Source: Bryobacterales bacterium (GTDB lineage: Bacteria > Acidobacteriota > Terriglobia > Bryobacterales > Bryobacteraceae). Taken from it: a DNA stretch of 9,870 nucleotides. Shown one piece after another: positions 5,015-9,870 of this stretch. The stretch is from the NCBI GenBank assembly GCA_003164075.1, contig PLRZ01000483.1, positions 1-9,870 on the forward strand. The letters run 5' to 3'. The notes under the pieces were generated by a model, which was given only the letters and a program-made list of their open reading frames with translations, was not told where the DNA came from and did not search any database. Position 1 is the first letter of the stretch. Each line of letters opens with the position of its first letter. Both the position numbers and the translations under genes were made by a program.

Positions 5015-5037
5015 GGGCAGGCGAGCACCGCCTGCCC
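5015..5037. repeat. 9-bp perfect stem-loop
   Basis: GGGCAGGCG and CGCCTGCCC are perfect complements around the loop AGCAC. It is followed by CCACC, as are the tandem hairpins at 7783-7816. It probably belongs to the intergenic palindrome families of this genome; no T-tract follows, so it is not a typical terminator. Confidence 0.6.
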
Positions 5038-5085
5038 CACCTGGGAGTTCGTCGCTGAACAGAATGGGGCGGCGATCGGGCCCCC

Positions 5086-5197
5086 TCAAAATAGACGCTT
5101 GCGCGGCGGCTTCCTGGGTTAGAATAATTACGGAGCGTGTCTGCAATGCACGTGCCGGTCCACCTATTTTGATCCAACACCTCAAAATAGGGGGTCC
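5086..5197. repeat. inverted-repeat element with TCAAAATAGG arms
   Basis: CCTATTTTGA (5163-5172) and TCAAAATAGG (5182-5191) form a perfect 10-bp stem with a 9-nt loop. Pairing extends outward to 5157/5197 with two mismatches. A third copy of the arm, TCAAAATAG, lies at 5086-5094. The AT-rich arms stand out in GC-rich surroundings. This may be an end of an insertion element or a solo repeat; no transposase is present. Confidence 0.45.
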
Positions 5198-5473
5198 TGC
5201 TCGACACGCGCTGGTGAGCAAGCTCCTGGCGGTTCGCCGCAAGGGAGAAGCCTGAAGGCGCTCGGGGGACACCCACCCCGTTGACAAACGTGGGTCAATC
5301 ACGGGGGTCGGCACAGCCGAGTGGTACGCTCCAATACTTTTCTTCCGCCGCCGTTTCAACTTCCGTTCTCACATCATAATGCCGTCGGTTGGCGCCGGCT
5401 GTTATCTAAAGTCGACAACCATGGCCGGATCCTCGCCTGGCAGTTATACAAAGTCAATATAGCCCTCCCCACG

Positions 5474-5507
5474 CCTGGCTAATCGGTACTAAATCGGCCA
5501 GGTTTTT
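5474..5507 (+). terminator. terminator-like stem-loop in the pilin leader
   Basis: CCTGGC (5474-5479) pairs with GCCAGG (5497-5502) and is followed directly by TTTTT. The 17-nt loop contains ATCGG twice. It lies 50 bp before the pilin ATG with no gene close upstream on this strand, so it may be a leader attenuator rather than the end of another transcript. The stem is short and the loop long, so the call is tentative. Confidence 0.35.
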
Positions 5508-5556
5508 CTTGCCTGAAACGGCGGCATCGGTTGTAATTACTTTATGGAGGTCATCC

Positions 5557-5748
5557 ATGGCAGCATATCTACATGATTTCTGGCAGGAGGAGGACGGTCA
5601 GGATCTGATCGAGTACTCCCTTCTCATCACCTTTATTGCGATTGCCTGCGCCGCCATTGTCGGGGCTGGACGGCCAGCCGTTAATACCGTCTGGACCGGC
5701 GCCAACAACCAAATAGCGAATGCCGCCACCGTCGCCGGCGGCAGTTAG
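5557..5748 (+). CDS. Flp/class III (Tad-type) pilin
   Basis: This encodes a 63-residue prepilin. The leader 'MAAYLHDFWQEEDG' is followed by 'QDLIEYSLLITFIAIACAAI'. This is the Flp arrangement: cleavage after G14, Glu at +5 and Tyr at +6 of the mature protein, then a hydrophobic helix that anchors and assembles the fibre. Length is normal for the family. GGAGG lies 6 bp before the ATG, which favours this start over an in-frame TTG at 5509. The pilin should be processed by a TadV/prepilin peptidase and assembled by a Tad secretion system in the envelope, but none of those genes is in the window. A terminator-like stem-loop precedes it. Its stop is only 8 bp from the convergent permease gene. 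Isolated Flp genes away from the tad cluster are common. Confidence 0.9.
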   Translation: MAAYLHDFWQEEDGQDLIEYSLLITFIAIACAAIVGAGRPAVNTVWTGANNQIANAATVAGGS

Positions 5749-5756
5749 GCGCGGCC

Positions 5757-6563
5757 CTAGAGCACGTCTGCGAAACCGCGCTTCATGTAGCGAAAGAAGA
5801 GACCGCCCAGGAGAAATGCCGTCGCGCCGAAGGCCGCGGCTGCCAGCAAATCCCCCAGGTCCGGCAGACTGTGCGTAAGCAGGAGGAAGCGGTACGACCG
5901 TACGATGTGATATAGCGGATTCGCCACCAGCAGCCAATGCGCCTTACCCTTATAAAGGTCCTCGGTGACGAAAATCGGAGTCAGCCAAAACCAGAATTGC
6001 AGGATCACGCTGAGGACCTGCGCGGTATCCCGCTGAAATACGTGAAGGCTGGCTACCACCCATCCCACCCCCACTGCCAAGAGTCCGACGATGAAGATGT
6101 AAATCGGCAACAACAACAGGAAAATGCTGATTTGGTTGAGCATCACGCCGGTGGCCGCAATCACCAGGGCGAGGGCCAGACCATGGCTCACCAGGGAGGA
6201 GAGGAAGACCGAGACCGGCACGATTTCCGACGGAAATACCGTCTTGGTAATCAGGTTGGACTGGTCCAGCAGACTGGTAGCGGAGCGCTGCACCGTGTCG
6301 CTGAACAGCAGCCAGGGGAGCATGCCGGCGAACAGGAAAAGGGGGTAGTTGGTGGTGAACGGGTTGTCATGCAGCTTGAACTGCATCAGGCGTCCAAAAA
6401 CGAACCACCAGCACACCAGAAGGACGAGCGGATGGATGAGGCCCCAGATCCAGCCCACGGCCGAACCGATGAAACGTTGTTGAAAATCGCGTCGCACCAA
6501 TTGGAACAGGAGACTACGTCGTTCTACCAAATTACGGAGAAATAATGTTCCAGGAACCCGCAT
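5757..6563 (-). CDS. ABC-2 type permease, polysaccharide/polyol-phosphate export (Wzm/TagG-like)
   Basis: This encodes a 268-residue inner-membrane protein. An amphipathic N-terminal 'LVRRDFQQRFIGSAVGWIWG' precedes about six membrane segments, at roughly residues 33-57, 72-90, 115-141, 147-173, 182-200 and 236-257. The signatures 'YPLFLFAGMLPWLLFSDTVQ', 'LITKTVFPSEIVPVS', 'RDTAQVLSVILQFWFWLTPI' and 'ANPLYHIVRSYR' are typical of permeases that export O-antigen, capsule or teichoic-acid-type chains with a cognate ATPase. No ATPase follows on this strand: the next gene is the pilin, convergent and 8 bp away. It is thus a solitary permease or one whose partner is encoded elsewhere. It is transcribed divergently from the M23 peptidase gene. 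Family assignment is secure; substrate is unknown. Confidence 0.92.
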   Translation of the reverse strand: MRVPGTLFLRNLVERRSLLFQLVRRDFQQRFIGSAVGWIWGLIHPLVLLVCWWFVFGRLMQFKLHDNPFTTNYPLFLFAGMLPWLLFSDTVQRSATSLLDQSNLITKTVFPSEIVPVSVFLSSLVSHGLALALVIAATGVMLNQISIFLLLLPIYIFIVGLLAVGVGWVVASLHVFQRDTAQVLSVILQFWFWLTPIFVTEDLYKGKAHWLLVANPLYHIVRSYRFLLLTHSLPDLGDLLAAAAFGATAFLLGGLFFRYMKRGFADVL

Positions 6564-6581
6564 TTTTATACTTCAGATTGA

Positions 6582-6610
6582 ACAATATCAATTTTATCAA
6601 TTACTTGCAA
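6582..6610 (-). promoter_or_regulatory. probable promoter of the permease gene
   Basis: On the minus strand TTGCAA (6605-6610) and TATTGT (6582-6587) are separated by 17 bp, in a markedly AT-rich stretch. The -10 lies 18 bp before the ATG, so the leader would be very short with no clear ribosome binding site. Confidence 0.45.
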
Positions 6611-6623
6611 GCGACCCTTGGGG

Positions 6624-6652
6624 TTGACAGCAATGCGCCGATGCTGTTACAG
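6624..6652 (+). promoter_or_regulatory. probable promoter of the M23 peptidase gene
   Basis: TTGACA (6624-6629) is a perfect -35 element, 17 bp from TTACAG (6647-6652) as the -10. It lies about 100 bp before the GTG start, leaving a leader of roughly 95 nt. Confidence 0.55.
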
Positions 6653-6754
6653 TTTGAAGTTCGTCAGTTTCGGATTTGTCTGAAATAGCCCCATCGGGCC
6701 GGCCCCGGGACCGCCGTTTGTTCCGAATCTCAAAGGGCTCGGCCGGAGGAGACA

Positions 6755-7648
6755 GTGAAGCAAGAGTATTTCGTGGTCGTGTTGGCGCATTCGCTACGCG
6801 GCCGTCTGAGACGCATTCATATACCGCATCAGGCAGTGTATGTGGTTCTGGCGTTGGCTCTTTTAGGCAGTATTTCGGTATTTGGTTTTGTGGCCAGCTA
6901 CGCCCGGATGGCCTGGAAAGTGGCCAACTACAATGCCTTGAAACGCGAAGCCGACGCGCTTCGCGTGCGCTACCAGAATTTGCAAAAGGTGGTTAGCCAG
7001 ACCGACAAGCAGCTTGCCAGTCTGGAAACGTATGCCAATGAGGTGTCGATCGCTTACGGCATCAAGCAGAAGCTCGAAGGGCCGTCGGATATTACGGCTC
7101 AGGGCAAGCTGATTCCCTCGTTCGCCGAGTCGGTTCAGGACTACGATTTTTTGCGCAGCGCCAACGCTCTCACGCTGCTCAGCAGCCCCGCGCGGCGAAT
7201 CCGTTCGGTGGCGTCCATTCCCAATCTGTGGCCGGTAGACGGCCGGTTGATCGGAAGCTTCGGGCCGCGGCAGGATCCCTTCTCGGGTGAAGGCCAGGAG
7301 ATTCACAAGGGCGTGGATATCAGCGGCGTGGTAGGCACTCCCGTCCACGTGACGGCGGACGGCATCGTGCGATTCGCGGAAATGGAAAGCGGCTACGGCC
7401 GGCTGGTGGTAGTCGACCACGGCGGCGGAATCGAGACCTGGTATGCCCACATGTCGAAGCTGTACGTGCATACCGGCCAGGAAGTGCGTCGTGGCGAGCT
7501 GCTCGGTGCGGTGGGGATGTCCGGCCGGGTTACCGCCCCGCACCTGCACTACGAAGTCCACGTGAACGGACGGCCGATGAACCCATATCAATATTTGGCC
7601 AACGCCAGCGTGCTCCGTCAGGCGGCCAAGAGCGAATTCGCTTTCTAG
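6755..7648 (+). CDS. membrane-anchored M23-family peptidoglycan endopeptidase
   Basis: This encodes a 297-residue zinc metallopeptidase predicted to cleave peptide cross-links of peptidoglycan. A short basic N-terminus (RGRLRR) precedes one membrane segment at about residues 27-50. A coiled coil at about 58-108 ('NALKREADALRVRYQNLQKV' onward) follows, then a linker. The M23 domain spans about 160-283, with H184 and D188 in 'HKGVD', H232 in 'WYAHM' and H263/H265 in 'APHLHYEV'; these are the zinc-binding and catalytic residues of the LytM/lysostaphin fold. All are present, so it should be active, unlike EnvC/NlpD-type activators. The plan (anchor, coiled coil, M23) resembles MepM/DipM-like cell-wall remodelling enzymes. 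The GTG start is chosen because GGAGGA lies 4 bp upstream. A good promoter is visible at 6624-6652. The gene stands alone. Confidence 0.93.
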   Translation: MKQEYFVVVLAHSLRGRLRRIHIPHQAVYVVLALALLGSISVFGFVASYARMAWKVANYNALKREADALRVRYQNLQKVVSQTDKQLASLETYANEVSIAYGIKQKLEGPSDITAQGKLIPSFAESVQDYDFLRSANALTLLSSPARRIRSVASIPNLWPVDGRLIGSFGPRQDPFSGEGQEIHKGVDISGVVGTPVHVTADGIVRFAEMESGYGRLVVVDHGGGIETWYAHMSKLYVHTGQEVRRGELLGAVGMSGRVTAPHLHYEVHVNGRPMNPYQYLANASVLRQAAKSEFAF

Positions 7649-7782
7649 CGGGGGTGGGGCTGGCAATTCTGCGTCCAGCCGCTTTCCAGGTGGCTTTTCC
7701 GAGATTCGCTAGCCGAGTGAAGGTCCGGCTCTCCAGATAGCACGTCGGCGCGCCTAGCGTCGCATAATACAGTTACGGTATG

Positions 7783-7816
7783 GCGGGGCTGAAGCCCCGC
7801 GCAGGCTGAAGCCTGC
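7783..7816. repeat. two tandem hairpins sharing the core GGCTGAAGCC
   Basis: GCGGGGCT-GA-AGCCCCGC (7783-7800) is followed without a gap by GCAGGCT-GA-AGCCTGC (7801-7816). Both are perfect palindromes except for the central GA and share the same core. Such GGCTGAAGCC palindromes are frequent between genes in some Acidobacteriota, from memory. A CCCCACC tail follows. They may act in transcript ends or mRNA stability. Confidence 0.65.
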
Positions 7817-7870
7817 CCCACCCAGGGCTGTCACGTAAATCTGCAAGACTCCAATAGATAGACCCCCGGG

Positions 7871-7954
7871 TGCGTAACCGATCTGGGGATTTCGTGGCTC
7901 AGGGGCGGAATCGCTCTGTAACGAGTGCCCGCGTGATGGACCTTCCCCAGATCG
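7871..7954. repeat. MITE-like repeat with 11-bp inverted ends
   Basis: CGATCTGGGGA (7879-7889) and TCCCCAGATCG (7944-7954) are perfect inverted repeats bounding 76 bp. Bases 7871-7937 match 4781-4863 closely: both contain CTGGGGATTTCGTG, GCGGAAT and GTAACGAGT followed by CCCGCGTG. The copy here lacks 15-20 bp that include the CGCTCCCT arm of the other. This supports a dispersed non-coding element. Confidence 0.65.
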
Positions 7955-8008
7955 CTTAAGCACCCCAGCATCCTTTCCTGCCCCGTTTCGCGGTACTCTA
8001 TCACAAGA

Positions 8009-8800
8009 ATGCGCACTTTGATTGTGGTGGCGGCGCTGACGGCATGCGCCTGCGGACCGGCCTCCCAAGCCAGCGTCCCGGAGTACGGCTACGATGTGGT
8101 CCACGTGTATCCCCACGACCGCACAGCTTTCACCGAAGGGCTGTTCTACCTCAACGGATTCCTCTACGAAGCCACCGGGTTGGAAGGAAATTCCTCGGTT
8201 CGTAAGGTGAAGCTCGAAACCGGCGAGGTGCTGCAGCAACAGGAGCTTCCCGACGCTTACTTTGGCGAAGGCATCATTAAGTGGAAGGACAAGCTGTATC
8301 AGATGACTTACAAAACCGAAGTCGGCTTCATTTACGACTTCAACACCTTCCAAAAGACCGCCGAGTTCCATTATTCCGGTCAGGGATGGTCCTTCACTAC
8401 CGACGGCAAGCAGATCTATATGGACGGGTCGCGCGACGTCAACGCCGAAGCGAGCAACCCGGAAATCCGTATCTGGGACCCCGAGACTCTCAAGGAAACC
8501 GGCGTAATCAAAGTGACGGACGAGGGCCAGCCGGTGGAGAATTTGAACGAACTCGAATGGGTCAAAGGCGAAATCTACGCCAACATCTGGCAGACCAACC
8601 GGATCGCACGCATCGACCCCAAGACCGGCAAAGTGGTCGGCTGGATCGATCTCACGGGCCTGCTGAGTCCCGACGAAAGGCAGGGCGTCGACGTACTCAA
8701 CGGCATTGCCTACGACTCGGAACACGATCGCCTCTTCGTCACGGGCAAACTCTGGCCGAAGCTTTTCGAAATCAAACTGGTGAAGAAGGGGACTCGCTAA
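8009..8800 (+). CDS. glutaminyl-peptide cyclotransferase, plant-type (copy 1)
   Basis: This encodes a 263-residue enzyme of the papaya-type glutaminyl cyclase family, a five-bladed beta-propeller that converts N-terminal Gln to pyroglutamate. Motifs in order are 'FTEGLFY' (41-47), 'YEATGLEGNSSVRKV', 'YFGEGI' (84-89), 'LYQMTYKTEVGFIYD', 'GWSFTTDG', 'LNELEWVKGEIYANIWQT' (179-196) and 'DVLNGIAYD...RLFVTGKLWPKLFEIKL' at the end. These follow the papaya enzyme closely and the length is complete for the family. The N-terminus 'MRTLIVVAALTACACG' is a short signal; L-T-A-C fits a lipobox with Cys at 13, so it may be a lipoprotein. The ATG at 8009 has no strong ribosome binding site. A close tandem copy starts 8 bp after the stop. 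Only copy 1 has the extra loop 'SRDVNAEASN' near residue 141. Confidence 0.92.
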   Translation: MRTLIVVAALTACACGPASQASVPEYGYDVVHVYPHDRTAFTEGLFYLNGFLYEATGLEGNSSVRKVKLETGEVLQQQELPDAYFGEGIIKWKDKLYQMTYKTEVGFIYDFNTFQKTAEFHYSGQGWSFTTDGKQIYMDGSRDVNAEASNPEIRIWDPETLKETGVIKVTDEGQPVENLNELEWVKGEIYANIWQTNRIARIDPKTGKVVGWIDLTGLLSPDERQGVDVLNGIAYDSEHDRLFVTGKLWPKLFEIKLVKKGTR

Positions 8801-8808
8801 CACTGCTT

Positions 8809-9594
8809 ATGCGCGCGCTGATGGTAGCGGCGGTGCTGGCGGAGTGCGCCGCCGGCCAGATATACGCGACGCACACTCCCCAGTATGGCTATGAAGTGGT
8901 GCACGCCTATCCTCACGATCGCGGCGCTTTCACCGAGGGGCTTTTTTACATGAACGGCTTCCTCTATGAGAGCACCGGGCGAACCAGGGAGTCTTCCGTC
9001 CGCAAAGTGAAGCTGGAGACCGGCGAGGTGCTGCAACTGCACCAACTGCCCGACGAGTATTTCGGCGAGGGAATCGTGAAATGGAACGACAAGCTGTACC
9101 AGCTCACCTGGCAGACCGAACTGGGCTTCATTTACGACTTCAACACATTCGCGGTGAAGGGGCAGTTTCATTACAAGGGAGAAGGTTGGGCCTTCACCAC
9201 CGACGGCAAGCGGATTTACATGGATGACGGCACGGCTCAGATTCGCATCTGGGATCCGGAGACGCTCCAGGAGACCGGCCGTATCACGGTCACCGACGAA
9301 GGCCGGGCCGTGGACCAGCTCAACGAACTGGAGTGGGTGAAAGGCGAGATCTTCGCCAACATCTGGGAGACCAACCGCATCGCGCGCATCGACCCGAAAA
9401 CCGGCAAGGTAGTGGGATGGATCGACCTCAGCGGGTTGCTGAAACCCGGAGACATCGACCCCGAACACGCCGACGCCAACGTGCTGAACGGCATCGCCTA
9501 CGATGCCGCGCGCGGTCGTCTGTTCGTCACTGGAAAGTGCTGGCCAAAAGTCTTCGAAATCAAACTCGTGAGGAAATCGCCGGCGGCCAACTGA
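8809..9594 (+). CDS. glutaminyl-peptide cyclotransferase, plant-type (copy 2)
   Basis: This 261-residue protein is a tandem paralogue of the preceding gene, over two-thirds identical by eye and with all the same propeller motifs: 'FTEGLFY' (41-47), 'YFGEGI', 'GWAFTTDG', 'LNELEWVKGEIFANIWET' (171-188) and 'NVLNGIAYD...FVTGKCWPKVFEIKL'. It should also cyclise N-terminal Gln on exported proteins. The N-terminus 'MRALMVAAVLAECAAG' is a signal peptide, but LAEC does not fit a lipobox, so this copy is more likely soluble in the periplasm or secreted. It has its own extra loop 'KPGDIDPEHADAN' near residue 212 and lacks the copy-1 loop. The frame is open far upstream (to 8281) inside copy 1, but the ATG at 8809, 8 bp past the copy-1 stop, is the real start because it gives the signal peptide. 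The two genes are probably co-transcribed and translationally coupled. Confidence 0.92.
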   Translation: MRALMVAAVLAECAAGQIYATHTPQYGYEVVHAYPHDRGAFTEGLFYMNGFLYESTGRTRESSVRKVKLETGEVLQLHQLPDEYFGEGIVKWNDKLYQLTWQTELGFIYDFNTFAVKGQFHYKGEGWAFTTDGKRIYMDDGTAQIRIWDPETLQETGRITVTDEGRAVDQLNELEWVKGEIFANIWETNRIARIDPKTGKVVGWIDLSGLLKPGDIDPEHADANVLNGIAYDAARGRLFVTGKCWPKVFEIKLVRKSPAAN

Positions 9595-9669
9595 AAACCG
9601 GCCAACGGGCCGCGGCCAGGAACTGAGGCAGTTGTACCGCTACGGGGGCATCCCGGTTATTTGTACCGG

Positions 9670-9685
9670 CTTCACCCGGGTGAAG
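9670..9685. repeat. 16-bp perfect palindrome
   Basis: CTTCACCCGGGTGAAG reads the same on both strands and is followed by GAGGTG. It lies 76 bp past the cyclase stop. It could be an operator for something downstream of the window, or a stem of the cyclase transcript end. Confidence 0.5.
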
Positions 9686-9741
9686 GAGGTGTCAGGGGCC
9701 GCGAAACAATAAGCTGACCAAATGTTTCGAACGTGCGCAAT

Positions 9742-9778
9742 CGCTCCCTAACGGGGTGCCCTCTCGGCCCGGCTCTGT
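9742..9778. repeat. dispersed repeat, inverted copy of 4879-4915
   Basis: It begins CGCTCCCTAACGGGGTG and ends GGCTCTGT. Its complement agrees with 4879-4915 at 35 of 37 positions, nearly 5 kb away and in the opposite orientation. It is half of the palindromic unit at 4825-4915. Confidence 0.75.
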
Positions 9779-9870
9779 CAAATGCGCATGCCGGCGTTGA
9801 CGGCTATATTTCATGGCAACACGTTCGCGCGCAGGATTCTTTCTTCCCGGCCGGAGCGCGTAACTTCAGG

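Larger units (their letters stand above)
5041..5556. other. gene-poor stretch between cassette 3 and the pilin gene
   Basis: I see no convincing coding sequence here. Long minus-strand frames cross it, but they are rich in Arg, Pro and Gly, run through repeats and show no domain. The content is an inverted-repeat element (5086-5197), unassigned sequence from about 5200 to 5470, and the stem-loop upstream of the pilin. Confidence 0.5.
7649..8008. other. 360-bp intergenic stretch with repeats
   Basis: There is no gene here. Minus-strand frames crossing it continue into the antisense of the cyclase gene and are not credible. It holds a weak GGCTGG/CCAGCC stem just after the peptidase stop (about 7664-7681, no T-tract), the tandem hairpins at 7783-7816 and the inverted-repeat element at 7871-7954. 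No clear promoter for the cyclase genes was found. Confidence 0.55.
9595..9870. other. non-coding tail of the window
   Basis: No gene is supported. Visible are TTGTACCG twice (9632 and 9661, 29 bp apart), the 16-bp palindrome at 9670-9685, the repeat copy at 9742-9778 and TTGACG near 9797 upstream of a 16-codon frame that I do not accept as a gene. No T-tract terminator follows the cyclase gene. Confidence 0.5.

Noticed and set aside
5305..5340. Sequence resembling the D-arm of a class II tRNA (GCCGAGTGGTA)
   Set aside because: No acceptor stem, anticodon stem or TTCGA-type T-loop can be placed around it.
4599..5359. Long minus-strand frames across the cassette-3 relic and following repeats
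   Set aside because: They run through a palindromic element, hairpins and the antisense of the CHC2 fragment, and their translations are low in recognisable structure. The peptide 'GTRYRA...HEIP' recurs at 7831-8016 only because the DNA repeat recurs.
5937..6545. 202-codon plus-strand frame opposite the permease
   Set aside because: It is Gln/Glu/His-rich antisense of a well-supported membrane protein gene, with no start signal.
6863..7666. 267-codon minus-strand frame opposite the M23 peptidase
   Set aside because: It is the antisense of a clearly recognised gene; the His/Val-rich translation has no domain.
7754..8803. 349-codon minus-strand frame antisense to the first cyclase
   Set aside because: Long antisense frames are usual opposite GC-rich genes. 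It crosses the repeats at 7783-7954 and shows no recognisable domain.
8281..8808. Open frame running upstream of the second cyclase, through the first cyclase gene in another frame
   Set aside because: Its translation is rich in Arg, Gln and Gly with no domain. The cyclase proper starts at the ATG at 8809 with a signal peptide, and the region is fully explained by cyclase copy 1 in its own frame.
9814..9864. 16-codon frame after TTGACG near the right edge
   Set aside because: It is too short, has no ribosome binding site and no recognisable content.
1..9870. CRISPR array
   Set aside because: No regularly spaced direct repeats of 24-40 bp were seen; the repeats present are palindromic and dispersed.

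Overview
The window is a GC-rich bacterial chromosome segment with a dense load of dispersed repeats. The gene families (RelE/XRE toxin-antitoxin modules beside primase-type CHC2 zinc-finger fragments, a lone Flp pilin, a plant-type glutaminyl cyclase pair) and the repeat style suggest Acidobacteriota, most like the Bryobacterales/Solibacter group. That placement is an inference from recognition, not from a marker gene.

Left half (1-5040): an accessory region built from three copies of one cassette, all in the same orientation. Each cassette has, on the minus strand, an XRE-type repressor, a small antitoxin and a RelE/ParE-like toxin. On the plus strand, diverging from the repressor, lies the 5' end of a CHC2 zinc-finger (DnaG-like) gene. 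Cassette 1 (45-1235) has a complete toxin and antitoxin, a repressor with a gap in its HTH, and a CHC2 stub of 27 codons. Cassette 2 (2882-4172) has an intact three-gene operon and a frameshifted CHC2 gene. Cassette 3 (4332-4982) is a relic: no toxin, a nonsense-bearing antitoxin, only the repressor's C-terminus, and a CHC2 fragment whose 5' part is replaced by a repeat element. The CHC2 5' ends of cassettes 1 and 2 are almost identical (77 of 81 bases) while their toxin/antitoxin/repressor genes have diverged widely. A 32-bp sequence at the toxin 3' end is also shared. This looks like a family of exchangeable cassettes with conserved edges. Between cassettes 1 and 2 lie cargo-like genes for two predicted exported proteins and an HExxH-containing segment fused in frame to the second of them.

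Middle (5041-5556): about 500 bp without a convincing gene, with hairpins and an inverted-repeat element, ending in a terminator-like stem-loop ahead of a class III (Flp-type) pilin gene (5557-5748).

Right half (5749-9870): ordinary chromosomal genes. An ABC-2 type polysaccharide-export permease (minus) and an M23 zinc endopeptidase with a membrane anchor and coiled coil (plus) diverge from a shared 191-bp promoter region. A 360-bp repeat-bearing gap is followed by two tandem genes for secreted plant-type glutaminyl-peptide cyclotransferases. The last 276 bp carries another copy of a repeat seen at 4879-4915, in inverted orientation.

The most unusual content is the cassette family in the left half. 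All functional statements rest on reading the sequence and on recalled family features; no database search was run.
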